Shown: piece by piece, positions 11,803-24,393 of the stretch
Numbering within the stretch: the first letter of the stretch is position 1
Layout: each line of letters starts with the position of its first letter
Assembly (NCBI GenBank): GCA_003255065.1
Contig: QAOA01006931.1
Span: 2,375,542-2,439,541, forward strand
DNA: 64,000 nt
Reading direction: 5' to 3'
Source: Cercis canadensis
Lineage: Eukaryota > Streptophyta > Magnoliopsida > Fabales > Fabaceae
Program-made: the position numbers and the translations under genes
The notes under the pieces: generated by a model
Databases searched by the model: none
Told to the model about the DNA's origin: nothing
What the model saw: only the letters and a program-made list of their open reading frames with translations

Positions 11803-14800
11803 AACCCCAAATTATAAGCACCAATTAACTTGCAACTGAAACTAATCAGTAATTAAAAAAACAAAAAAAAAAAAGGATAGTATCAGCACAAAAGAGCAGA
11901 GAAAGGAAGATGATGACACTATTGCCAGCAGATGGAGAACAAATTAACAATATTGAAAATGGGAGAGGGTTGATCATGTTCCTAATAGAGATGAGTGTTA
12001 ATTATGAGCTCCTTCTCTTATTTCTACCAAAAACGCAAAGCCAAAGGAGTAGGAGTGTTGGCATTTTTAGGATTCCTCAACTAAGTGGACACACCCAGGC
12101 CTCCATGACCAACCTTGTTCACCCTCTCCCTTAATAAGGGTTTCGTTGGATGAAAGCGTGTGGGATTGCCTCTCTGAGAAACTTTTAACGCAAAAACAGA
12201 CATAGAGAGGAAGAGAGAGATTTGACACGCACTAACAGATAGCAGATAAATGAATTGATTGTTCATTAACACCATTTGTTGGCCACGAAAAGAAAAGAAA
12301 AGAAAAAGAGGTAGTTGGTTGTTGAACGCCCCAGCGAAGAAACAACTCCCCCTAGCTAGCCAAATATTCAGCTTAGGGTAAAGTATAAACAATTTTATAT
12401 ACTAAAGCTACAAATTACACTTGCCTAATTCACTGAATAAGTCACTTAATTTCTTGCCCATACGAAATTCTAGTCACAATTTTCCCCTCTTGCTCATCCG
12501 CCTGCTTTACAATTACAACTCATCAAGTGTTACGAGGAAAGCCTACCTCATTAATGTGTTGAATTATAGATATATATATATATATCAAAATAAATAGGTC
12601 AATCCAACCATCTAGTATTTATTGCACCCTGCGCATGCCACATGAGTCCCATCCTTTTAGGTTCCAATTTACCACCGTTCTCAAATCAAACCCTGTCAAT
12701 GTTCTAAAGTCATTTTGTCAAAGTTACGTGACTTTTCTTTCAAGGGCAGCCTGTGGGACGGTGTTACGGGAAATGCTCATTTAATATGTGTCCCCTGTAA
12801 AATAGTTTTAATGAAATACAAAAATATATCTTCAATAAACTATTATGGTGATCTTATACACAAATTTTTAAATTTGAGCCATTTGACGTCATGCATGCAT
12901 GTGAGAAGCCAGTGTTTCATCACTATATGTTTTAATAATTTCATCAAATAACATGAAACTTATTTTATTAAAAATTTTAGAAAATTATATGAAATACATT
13001 TATAGAATTATTTTTTGGAAACTCATGAATTTTTTTGGTAAATTAAATTTTCAATTAAAATACTACTTTTACTATAAAAAAATAATTTTGAATTTTTCAA
13101 ATGGATAATAAAAGAATATTACATATTATAAAAATTATCATTGATAGTAAGTAATTTGAGGAGGTATTTAATGTAATCTCATTTTATGTAAACTTAGATT
13201 ATGGACTTGAATCACTGATTTGGATTGGTATTAGATTACAAATTGTAATTTAAGGTTACACCCTATAATTTAATATCACGTAAAGGTTATAATAGTTTTT
13301 TTTGCTGGAAAAAGGTTGCAATATTTAATTTTTCTATAAAAGTTAAGGAATCTAAGATTATACCTGGTAATCCTATGCCAACTCAAGTTGAATTTTACTC
13401 TCANTAATCCTAGCTATGCCAACTCAAGTTGAATTTTACTCTCAATTATCATACTAAACAAACCCTTAGATCGATATAAATGCATCTAGCTAAGAGTTAA
13501 TGCATCAGGTAGAGATCCAGATTGTACCTAGATCTTGTAATCAGGGGTGGAACTAGAAAAGTTTAGATGGAGGGACTAAAACACAATTAGTAAACTTTCA
13601 ATGTCAAAGTATAATATATTTTATGTATGTACACATTAGGGAAGGGGCCAAATTAAACTTTTTTAGGAGGTTTACATAACTAAATATATATAGTATCATT
13701 ATCATATAAGGGAAAAAAAAACTTTTCCCATCCCCTTTTAAGTAAAGATGGGTCCGCCTTACTTGTAGTCGCCCCCAGCCCCCAACTATTTTATTTAATG
13801 CAATTTTTTTATTTCAATTTTAATAAAAAAAATATGTTTCGGCTAAAAAGAAATTATTATTTTTTCTGGCGATTAATAATAACTGTTAATTGAATACAAA
13901 TCCACTTTAATTAGGTGACAAATTTACACAGCTTGAAGATGAATATGATTAATTATAGTTTTGAAACTGTCTCGAGTTGAGGCANTTTGAAACTGTCTGG
14001 AGTTGAGGCATGAGGAGTCAATATCCATATATAAGTTTAATTAAATCATTAATTAGTATTCATTTGATTAATTAATTTATATCACAACACACCAAGGTAG
14101 ATTGTAGCATATATACCAGAAAACAGAGAACCAATTGATTTTCTTTTACATTGGCGCCAAGATAGAATTCCAGAACGGGTGATATATACAACGTTGAAAG
14201 ATTAATGATGGGGTAGTTTCACAAGACTTTTCACATCAAATTAATGTTGGACTGACCCCAATGCTGATTTTGGGGTAGAATGGATGTTTTTAGTGTGAAC
14301 TACTGAATACACATGAAGAATAATTATGTTCCATATTTAATGCATTTTATTGTTCATATATATATATATATATATAACGACAAAGTTATTGAAGATTAAA
14401 GTTTGCGAAGCATTTTAGCAGTAGAAACAGTAATTAGGTTGAACGTAATATTAAAATTATATTTAGGTACTATTTTTTAAAAAAATTAAATAGATAGAAT
14501 TAAATTTTTTAGTTAGGGTATGAAAAAATAAAAACTCGAATTTAAGACCTTTAACCATTTTGGGAGATCTCCTAAATCAATTATATTGTGTGTATTTCAT
14601 ATATGTACTATTATTGTATCACTGTTTTGTTTAATTAGTTTTACATGATCATTCTCTTTATATAAAAAAATATTCAATATTAATATGTAAGATTGAACTT
14701 TTGCACTCAGTGCAATAATTAGTTACTGAATTAACACTTATACAATACTAATTTCTATCAATTCAGTGTATTGGATAACTTTTTTTTTTGGGTGATTGAG

Positions 14801-15690
14801 TGTATTGAATACTATACAACATATACAATACAGTACAAAATTAAGGTTATACATTCAATTAATTGTTTATTCTCTCGTGAAAAAATCTAACTCCCTTCAT
14901 CTAATGGAATTTTTCTTAAAAAAATGTATTGGATACTAATCTTTCTGAATATTGGACGATATAACTTTGTTGATTTTCAAAATTAAGGATATTCAAATCA
15001 GTATATATAAACAAAGACAAGTAAATAAACTTTAGAGAAAGTAAAGAAAATGGAAAAGAAAAACAAAAGCAAAAATATTTATCTTACTGTAACAGACACC
15101 AAAAACTAGCACATTCCGAGAAAGTAAGTTAAGATGATAATGTTTTAAAGTAAATATTGCCACGGACATATGACAGATTATAATTATAGCAGCGGAAAAT
15201 TGAGGACGGGGAAAGTTAAGAAGATGGCATTCTGAGCTGAGAAGCTGATATACCACATGATTTGCTATGTGAGGTGAATTGTTATAATCTTTTCCCTATT
15301 TCCTGCGTCCATATATAGAGAATGAATTAAGAGAGAAGGAGGATGATCCCATATTCAAATAAAATAATGATAAAATAATTAATAATAATCATATATAAGT
15401 ATCGTGGTCATCGTCATTCAAATCCAAATTATATGCAGATTTTTGGAATTAGCACATGAAAAAGAATGTGCTGTTGTTGCCTCTTTGTAATTGGCTTACA
15501 AAATTCACAAGGAAGTATTAGGTCATCCTAGCAATTAATAAGATCGAACCTAAAGAAATGCGATTATAGTAGTATATATTACGTTATGAAGATATGAGTG
15601 GACCTAGTCGTTGAGAGTGGAGACCCATTCAAAGATTTTATTACCTGCTTTGGCAGGGCATGCGAACTGTGCTTGTCTAACTATTTTGTG
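11803..15690. other. Intergenic DNA, A+T-rich, with two N-junction duplications
   Basis: No exon-like frame was recognised on either strand. At 13404 an N separates 36- and 40-bp near copies (13368-13403 and 13405-13444). At 13985 an N separates two 25-bp near copies (13960-13984 and 13986-14010). Both resemble unmerged contig overlaps. An AT dinucleotide run lies near 14358-14376. The first part (11803 to about 12400) is the likely promoter region of the BODYGUARD-like gene. Confidence 0.6.
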
Positions 15691-15693
15691 ATG

Positions 15694-15700
15694 TATAAAA
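15694..15700 (+). promoter_or_regulatory. Candidate TATA box of the GDSL gene
   Basis: TATAAAA lies 70 bp (end to ATG) upstream of the GDSL start codon at 15770, a normal plant spacing for a short leader. Prediction from sequence and position only. Confidence 0.5.
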
Positions 15701-15769
15701 GAGTCATTATCAAGGTAGGGCTTAGTAGAGTACTGTGTTGCATGCAAATAGTATTGAAGGAAAGAATTA

Positions 15770-18086
15770 ATGGAGAATAATTTGCTGGTTTTTGTAGGGA
15801 ATTCCCTATTGGTAATGTCGTTGATCGTGGTTTGTTTCCATGTTATGCCTTGTCTTACCTCTACCTCCTTTGTGTTTGGAGACTCTCTCGTGGATTCTGG
15901 GAATAATGACTACATTCTCACACTCTCAAAAGCGGATTCACCTCCTTATGGCATCGATTTCAAGCCATCCGGTGGCAGACCCACAGGAAGATTTACCAAT
16001 GGCCGAACCATTTCGGATATTGTTGGTAATTAATGTTCCTACTTCATTCCTCAATCCTTAATATCAATTAATATTCCTCCATTATCATTACCTTTATTTA
16101 ATTCTAATTGCCATTTTGCTTACAAACTTTGGGGCTGTGACTGTTAGAGTATAATGCCACATTTATAAATTATAATTAATGAGAAAATTTTGGGTGGAAT
16201 CTACACATGGACCCTCCCTCTCAATTGTCTCAAAAACCGTGTGGAGTTCATTGGACTTAAAAATAGAAACAGGCCATTTTAATTTATTAACCTTTTAGTA
16301 GTCAAAATCACTTCATTAGCAATAAAAGCACTTCAACTGGGCGGTTCTTCGCCTATTTAATCCCTCAACCTACTTATTTAATACCACTACCGACCATTGA
16401 GTTCAAATCAACTACTCTTACGGTCTTACCNACACATGGACCCTCCTCCCTCTCAATTCTCTCAAAAACCGTGTGGAGTTCATTGGACTTAAAAATAGAA
16501 ACAGGCCATTTTAATTTATTAACATTTTAGTGGTCAAAATCACTTCATTAGCAATAAAAGCACTTCCACTGGGCGGTTCTTCGCCTATTTAATCCCTCAA
16601 CCTACTTATTTAATACCACTACCGACCATTGAGTTCAAATCAACTACTCTTACGGTCTTACCCCGTTCCCTCCACCCCCCGAAAAAAAAGAAAAGCTAGT
16701 CGTATGCCATACGCACTCTGGAAAATATTTGTGCCATTTCTCGTACATGCTGTGGTAGATTTATACCCTCAAGTTTCTAGAAGCTCGCTAATGAATTATG
16801 CAAGACAGTTGTTAATACACATTATTAACCACGCTAATCAATTTAATTAATTATAACTAGTGCTGCTATTACAATGTTATAATTCAGGGGAAGCTCTAGG
16901 AGCCAAGTCATTTCCTCCACCTTACCTAGCCCCAAACGCTACAATGGATGCAATTCATAAAGGAATAAATTATGCTTCGGGTGCCTCAGGCATAATGGAC
17001 GAAACAGGAGTCTTGTTTGTAAGTGATAATGAACGTTTTTTTTTTCCTTGCACAAAAGTTGATTTTTTTTTACTTTCATGCTGTACGATATTCATAAACA
17101 CAGTCTCTGAGGAAAAGGAAAATACAATACAGTTAGGAAGAGTTCCACTCCGGGAGCAAGTAAAGTACTTTGAGCAAACCAGATGTTATATAGCGAACGT
17201 GATGGGAGAAAATCGTACAAAGGAATATTTGAAGAAGGCAATATTCTCTGTAACAATTGGGTCTAACGATATTCTCAACTATATTACACCAGATATACCT
17301 TTTTTCGTACGTGAAAGAGCTCCTCCAAACATGTTCCAAGATTTCATGCTATCCAATTTGACAATGCAACTCAAGGTAACTCTAATTATAATTCTCGAAC
17401 TCAGATACAAATATATATTTGATTTCTCTAATATATAAATATTAATGTTTAATAACTAAAAAAAAAAAAAATGAATTTTGAAGCGACTGCACGAGCTGGG
17501 AGGCAGAAAGTTCATTGTGGTGGGGCTGGGACCTCTGGGTTGCATACCCTTTGTTCGAGCACTTAATTTATTACCAAGTGGACAATGCTCAGTGGAAGTG
17601 AACCAATTGATCCAAGGCTACAATAATAAACTCAAACTGGCCCTGAATCAATTAAACCAAAAGTTGGGACCCCAAGCAATGTTTGTATATGCAAACTCAT
17701 ACGATATTTTCTTGAGTATCATTCTTAATTTTCGCCAATATGGTATGCTTAACATTCAAAATCTTATCAGCTAGCTTCAATTAATTTCCTTTATTTCCTC
17801 ATGAATATTTCAATTCTAATAAGTAAACTCTTATTGGATTTAATTGGTAATAGGTTTTGAAAATGGTGGTGATCCATGTTGTGGCGGATACTTTCCCCCT
17901 TTTGTTTGCTTTAAGGATAACAAAGCCAATGCAAACTCGGTTTTGTGCTCTAATCGATCCAACTATGTGTTTTGGGATGCCTATCACCCAACAGAAGCGG
18001 CTAATCTTATCTTTGCAGAACAATTGCTCGATGGTGATTATAACATTAGCTTTCCCATCAATATTCGTCAGCTTTACAAGTATTAA
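15770..18086 (+). CDS. GDSL esterase/lipase, secreted
   Basis: Five exons (15770-16025, 16888-17018, 17133-17375, 17484-17742, 17854-18086) join in frame to 373 residues, the usual length and exon count for plant GDSL (SGNH) lipases. Residues 1-31 form a hydrophobic signal peptide. Block I is [13 protein letters not shown] with nucleophile Ser39; block III is [10 protein letters not shown] with Asn174; block V is DAYHP with Asp338 and His341. Four hallmark SGNH positions are therefore present. The GSND-ILNY and ARA/VRALNL-like segments resemble the LTL1-type subfamily. Such enzymes hydrolyse ester bonds of lipids or acyl-sugars in the apoplast; the substrate cannot be read from sequence. Intron 1 (862 bp) is inflated by the N-junction duplication at 16203-16662. 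Exon 2 can be read on past its donor for a few codons, but splicing to 17133 restores family alignment. Confidence 0.92.
16203..16662. repeat. ~230-bp duplication around N in GDSL intron 1 (likely artefact)
   Basis: Positions 16203-16430 and 16432-16662 are near-identical (a few substitutions and a 3-bp length difference), split by the N at 16431. The block is intronic and non-coding. Like the other N junctions it is best explained by overlapping contigs or two haplotypes placed end to end. Confidence 0.85.
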
Positions 18087-19925
18087 TGGATACTAATCTA
18101 TTACTACTGATTAAGCATTAATTATCAACGGCCTATTATTGTCCTTGTGTGGTGCGTACCTGCTTTGCTTCTAAGCTAGTTTGATTTCCCATATATATAT
18201 AATTAATGAGAGTACACATGAAAATTAAACTCTTAACAGGAAATGTGCTATCAGACTTGCATATTATTAATTATTTTACTCTATTTTTTTAGGTGATTTA
18301 TTTTACTATATTTTAATTGTGTTAGTTATACACCATTAATTTTCTCTGCAATGGTTTTTGCAATTAACATCACATGCAATATGTGCCATCAATTACGATA
18401 CATATGATTTCAATTATTAATTTTTTTTATATTGAATAACTAATCTCTTAGTATCCAATATTTTATGAAGAAGTATATAAAAAGTTGCAAAGTCATCATT
18501 GCAAAAATATTGTATTGGTTAATTAAAGGATATGACTGTCCACCCTATATTATATTATCACAAAGGAAAAAATCGCAAAATTTGATATTTATGATCGGAG
18601 CCCAAAACCATATTTTGCATGAATCAAAATGACATCAAATTGGCATTTTCTATTTTTTTCTTATAAAAAAAAAAAAAAATATGAATTGGGTTCAAAATTC
18701 ATGCTCCATTGATAATCTGCATAGCAGGTATTTATTGTGAGGTGAATGACTGCTTTGAGGGATGCAGCTAAGGTCAACTTGAGTAACTGTTTCTGAGGTA
18801 GATCTTTAATTCAACTGACTAAAAGTCAAACTACTCCCATTTATAATACCCGACCCGGCCACCCCCAAGAAGCAGGTCCTTTCCATCTGCGCCCAGTGCA
18901 TTGCGTCCAAGCGCATGAGCAATGGTTTTCCAATCAGATCGCGAATTGAACTTGGTTCTATTTGTCAACGCATTGAAGAATGAGATAGCACCAATACTAT
19001 GTGGTGGTCCAGAGACTTACAAGTTTCAGGTTTTACTTTGGATGACTGCAGTGAGCTTCATATCGTATGTAAAAATTCTTACAGCATCATATTACCAAAA
19101 GAGAGAAAAAAAGAAAATACAGAGTTCTTACCACACAGAAATAATGTGCTTTCTCAGCTAGCTATTTTATAGCTAGGTTTATGATTTTGCCTTTCCAATG
19201 CTCTGCTTTCCAACTAGTATAGTACATAGTATACAATAAGAGGGTGCAATGGATTACTTGAATGGTAAGTGTACGTAATGCTCAACTCAAAGCTAGCGTT
19301 GACTTTTGCATCATGGAAACTAGCTTATCCAATTTGCTTATTATAATATTCAACTGCAAACATGAAGATTAAATGAGCGGTGAGTAATGGGGCTGGAGGC
19401 TGAGTGTCTGATGAGGATTCTCAGACCCTTTAATTTGTTTGGTTTTATGAGTCTGAAACTGCACCAATTCATACTAGCCATGTGGTTGTTAGCGGTTTGG
19501 TTTTGACAACCATGTCTCCGCCTTCTGTCGCCATTCTTATACCGGTAAACATACTTTCCCTCGTTCCAGTTCTTGCGATTATGAGTTATGACACATTGAC
19601 AATTTTGAGTGAACGCAGCAATAGCATAGCATAACTCGTTCAAAACTTTCACTTCCCGTTTCTCAAACCTCAATGTTGAAACTTGAAACTATCTGACTTT
19701 CACTTGTTATACACCAGCGGAGAGTCTTGTATAAATTTTATGATTCTTGGATAAACTTTAGTACAGCATAAAAATTAATTCTTTTATATTCATTTTGTTT
19801 CGATCTTAATCTAATCAAATATCAAAGGCATTCAAAGCGCAGCTTCTTTCTTTGTTGGCGGGCCGATTCTTCCATTTTCTTATTAGTCTTCTATTCTTGT
19901 TAGGCCTTACACACTTTCAATTGCA
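18087..19925. other. Intergenic DNA upstream of the D27-like gene
   Basis: No supported gene. Frames at about 18922-19161 and 19350-19673 show no recognisable domain or splice-linked continuation. The final 80 bases before 19926 are CT-rich, consistent with a 5' leader for the D27-like gene. Confidence 0.55.
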
Positions 19926-22770
19926 ATGGCGACTAATTTGCAAGTTTTCAGCCCTCGGTCCATTCTTTCAGGCCATTTAACAAACAGGTACAATATCGCA
20001 CTATGGGCCTGGACTATTGATACTCATATCGGGTCCATGTTTCTACAGGCGAAAGGAGTAATAAAAAAGTTTTTCTTTTGACAGAAAAAAAGGGGGGGCT
20101 CACGATCAACAATCAAGTAAGAACAGTAATTAAAATGGAAGCGTGCCTCTATCTCAGCCTCAAATCTGTCCAAGTACTTATGGTCAGATGTGCTAGTTCG
20201 TAATCTGACACACAGCCATGAGTGCCACTTTCTGCCCTTGGATAATGTCCAATATCCAAATTGCCATGTTGTGACAGTGGATTCAATATTGTTCAATAAT
20301 CAACAGTGTTTAGCTGAGGCCAACAGCAACAGGGAACGGAAGGAAATAAAAGAAAAGCAGAGGCAGGGGATTCAGCATTAGTTTACATTTTTGCGGGTGA
20401 GACTATTTTGCTTGAGTTTATAAAAATATGCGGAAAATTATCTTATAAATTAAATGAACCTAAGTACTAATAGGGATAGAGACTTTTAAGAAGAGTCTAA
20501 GTACTAATAGGTAGTCTCCTTCTCCTTCCAGAGGATTTTTTATTACGTGTGGTCGAAATTTAATGTTGGTAACAAAAAAAAGTGAACCAAGCAAAGCATG
20601 AAAGCAATATGAATCTGTGTTGTTTGTGGGAAGCGTGTTAGGAAAATTGAGAAACAGATAGTGGGGTGAGATCTTGTGTTGAAAGGATAGGAACTCGATA
20701 GTTGGAATTCTTGATGGTGGTTGTGAGGTTGCAGCTTGTCCAGATTAGTCGTCCTCCTCCTCCACATGAAAAGGGGCTGTCAATGTCATTACGTAGTGGA
20801 AGCGGAGGGAGAGGGAAAATTGTACGGTGTGGGATAGCTGAGCCATCGGGTGAACCGGCTCCTTTAGGACACAAGACGCGCTACAATGATGGCATTTTCG
20901 AGAAGGCCTTCATGACTCTTTTCGCTCGCAAGATGAAAAAATTTGCAGCTCCCGAAAAAGCCAAAAACAAAAATGGTTGGTGGGAGTATGACTATGAGGG
21001 TTTTGTGGATGTATCAAGGAGGGTAATGCAGGGAAGGTCTCGTATCCAGCAACAAGAGGTGGTTCGAGAGGTGCTCTTGTCTATGCTCCCTCCAGGTGCT
21101 CCTGCTCAGGTTGGTTTTCCTTCCATCATTCTTTTATTTTCACCATCATTTCTTCCTTTTTAATTCCCGCTTTCAACACAAGATACACAAATACAACCCC
21201 TCTTTCATGCCTGCCTGCCTCTTCCTGTTACTGCACTGAATTAATTCATGTCGCTTTAACTATCTTACTGCAGTTTAGGAAATTATTTCCACCAACAAAA
21301 TGGGCAGCAGAGTTTAATGCTGCATTGACTGTACCTTTCTTCCACTGGTTAGTTGGCCCTTCTGAGGTAATCTTCTTCCCAAATTCTACTTAATTATCCT
21401 TTTCTTTTTTTAATTTTTAACCTTAAAAGATACTCTCCATGAGCCATGACTGACTACCAAATATGCCTCCAATTCTGCTATTCGAAACTTTTGCCTTTTG
21501 GATCAAATTAACAACGGCTTCTTTGGGTGTATTTCTTGTGACAGTCCGCTAGAAACAATTTTCGAACCGTAGTGAGCACTTCTGGGAAGCAAAATTTCTT
21601 TTACTAGCTTATTCTTTCTTGAATGATGATAAATAATTGTAATTTTTTTCTTCCGGTTGTAACTGAATTCTAACCTGTTTTTTGAAGTCTGTGTGCTATA
21701 GATTTTATCAAGTTATCTGGTAGCATGTTTCAAGAAGGTTTTCAATTTGCCATGGTCATGAGGATTATAATACATACTTCTGTTAAGGGAACTGAGCATT
21801 ATGTTAATTTAAAGAATACCTGCCGATTCAGGGATCTTTCAAATTCAACTTCTTCACCTTATTAAATTTTGTCCAGAAGTTTCTCTTTTGTACAAATTTG
21901 TGGATTTGCAGATCTGCACTAATATGGAATTTCATATTATCTGCTATTTTATTTGGTCCTGTAATTGATATTCAAATTCTTGAGATACACTAGGTTGTGG
22001 AAGTAGAGGTAAACGGGGTGAAGCAAAAAAGTGGAGTCCACATAAAGAAGTGCAGGTAGAGTACATGTCTGTAATGGAAAATTAGGCATATAAGTAAGCT
22101 CTCTTTGATTCCATGCATATAGAGATTAGAGCCATCTTTGTTTCCTTGTATGAAGGATAGAAACCAAGTGAGTGATGATTCTTTGGCTCTTTATTTTCTT
22201 AACTACTAGAATTTGCATAAAACTGAGCCCCTACTTACTATTTTCTCCTTTTATTTTTTTTTCACTTCTCTTTCTTGTAAAGGTACCTGGAGAATAGTGG
22301 CTGCGTTGGAATGTGTGTCAATATGTGCAAGATTCCTACTCAAGATTTTTTCACTAAAGAATTTGGACTTCCATTAACAATGATCCCCAGTATGTCTTCT
22401 TGCCTTTGGTTGAATTATTGTCCAGAAACTCTTTTAAGGTCCGTGTTCTTTACAATGATGACATACATGCCTGGTCCAAAATCCTAACTGCACTTTTTCC
22501 AAAATTGAGTTAGATACTTTCAAACTTTGAGTCTTGTGTTTTTCAATTCAATAGATTTTGAAGATATGAGTTGTGATATGGTGTATGGCCAAGTTCCACC
22601 TCCATTTGAAGAGGATCCAGTTTCCAAACAACCTTGTTATGGTGATATCTGTAAGTATAACCCTCTTTTGCGGAATCAAGGAAAATTTGCTGACTTCTAA
22701 CAAACCTAAATAACTTGCAGGCTCTATGGTGAATCCAAGCTCCAGTGTGTGTCCTAAACTACAAGCATGA
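19926..22770 (+). CDS. DWARF27-like beta-carotene isomerase family protein, plastid
   Basis: The core exons 21274-21366, 21994-22055, 22283-22389, 22555-22650 and 22721-22770 join exactly to a large exon ending at 21109. They encode a DUF4033/D27 domain with VPFFHWLVGPSE, CVGMCVNMCKIPTQ and the Cys-rich end PCYGDIC. D27 proteins are plastid iron-binding enzymes; D27 itself isomerises all-trans to 9-cis beta-carotene for strigolactone synthesis. The wording here (EKAFMTLFARKM, AEPSGEPAPLG) is closer to D27-LIKE1. The 5' end is uncertain. My preferred model starts at ATG 19926 (exon 19926-19987, CT-rich leader, transit-like MATNLQVFSPRS) spliced to 20728 or 20749, giving about 276-283 residues. 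The simpler alternative starts at ATG 20714, with an in-frame TAG at 20699-20701, and gives 267 residues. Confidence 0.88.
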
Positions 22771-24308
22771 GCAGTCAATCCTTCTAGATTGAGTATTTCA
22801 TGACAGAATATACTACTATCTCATAACCTTGTCATTTTCTGTTTTTCTTCTTCTTTCAAATAGTTATTATAGCCACAAATGACTGGTTCTTAATTTTCAG
22901 AATCCGGTCTTGTAATTATATATTATATATATGATCAAGCATCAAAGGGTTTAGTGGTGTAACTATTTGCTGCTATGACATTAATTGGTTTTTCTTTGTG
23001 TGTGTGTATGTGAGTAGTATAGAGAGCTAGGCGTTGATTACCCTTTATTACTGTATTGGTTCGTGTTATGCATTGAGCAACTGATGACACAGATTGATTT
23101 CACATTAGTCTCCACGTACGTAATGTTGTATTAGAGATATATATCACTCAACATTTTTGTAACAAGCACCTTCTGGAACTATCAGAAGAAAGCCTTTGAA
23201 TTTGATATAATATCAGACTTAATTGGATTAGCGCTTCTCTATGGTTGAAATTTCCTTTTGCAAAGGATATTAGATCATGTGTGTGCTTAACTTCACGTCA
23301 TAGTAATTATCCATACCGGCCGGACATTCCTACTCCTGTTGATACTCTTGAATCAGAGACAATAAGTGAGTTTCTAATTTCAGATGCTGTTTTCTAAAAT
23401 AGGCATCGAGTTTCTAATCTGAAAGCTTGGGAATTCTGGGAGTTTTTATGTGAAATCGTATGTAGGAGGTTTTCTGGTTTTAACACACTGTAGAAACTTT
23501 GAGGATTCAAGAAAGAATTAGAAATTAACAACATCCAAGAGCAAATGCTGTTGTCCTGTAGGAGAGGAAGCTCCGTTTTATCAGGTTTGTTAATAGCCAT
23601 ATAGTAGAGCATATACAAGAAGAGATATCACATTCACAGTAATCAATCAAGCCGCATCTCTTTTCTCTCTCTTCCATTCCCTGCACAAGCAAATAAGATG
23701 ATAATGCTCTTCTCTGAAGACTAACTCTTGCCACCGAAAGAACTGCAGAAATTCTTGAACTTCCATGTGAACATCCCTATCTCGTGATATACGGCATAAA
23801 ATTTGTGATTGGACTCTATGGCATTTTAAAATTCATTAAAACCTTCTCGTGCAAATCCGCTATATCCTGCCTGCTTATCTCTTGCTTGTCACTCGTTTCA
23901 ACTTGGGTTGGTTGGCTGCTCATGTGACTCCCATACCCTTGCGTCCGTGACTTTGTTGCTACGGACAAATTTTACTTCCTTTTATTTTTTAAAAAAACTT
24001 CAAAGTTACCCCTCAACCACAATATCACTATATCAGCTTCGAGTTCAAACTTGAAACATGTGTTACTCCAACTTCCTTACGTAAATTGCGCTACAATTTT
24101 TTCAATCTTTCTGAAACTAAGCATGAGTAACAGTGGTAATACATGTATACGGATTGTCGTTTTGTATCCTCAAGGAATGGATAAAGCCTACTCGTTTGAA
24201 GTATGAACTCTGAATTCAAAACAAAAACCCTGTTCGGCGCAGTTGATCCCGTGACAGAATGAGTGTTAACGGCCAAACTTAACCAACCCTCCCAACTTGC
24301 TGCTGGTC
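22771..24308. other. Intergenic DNA between D27-like and endoglucanase genes
   Basis: No exon-like reading frame with domain similarity was found. It contains the D27-like 3' region and the endoglucanase promoter. Open frames at about 23394-23734 on the minus strand are short, with no known motif. Confidence 0.55.
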
Positions 24309-24315
24309 TATAAAA
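24309..24315 (+). promoter_or_regulatory. Candidate TATA box of the endoglucanase gene
   Basis: TATAAAA lies 78 bp before the ATG at 24394 and is followed at about 30 bp by a pyrimidine-rich, CA-containing stretch suitable as transcription start. Prediction only. Confidence 0.6.
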
Positions 24316-24393
24316 TGCGACTCATCTCCACACATTTTCAATCGTCACTCTTTAAAGCCTCTAAATTAAAAACTAACTGCTACTTAAAAGGGG

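Noticed and set aside
13540-13760. Possible DNA transposon with GGGGTGGAACTAG-like end
   Set aside because: I could not find a convincing matching inverted end or target duplication.
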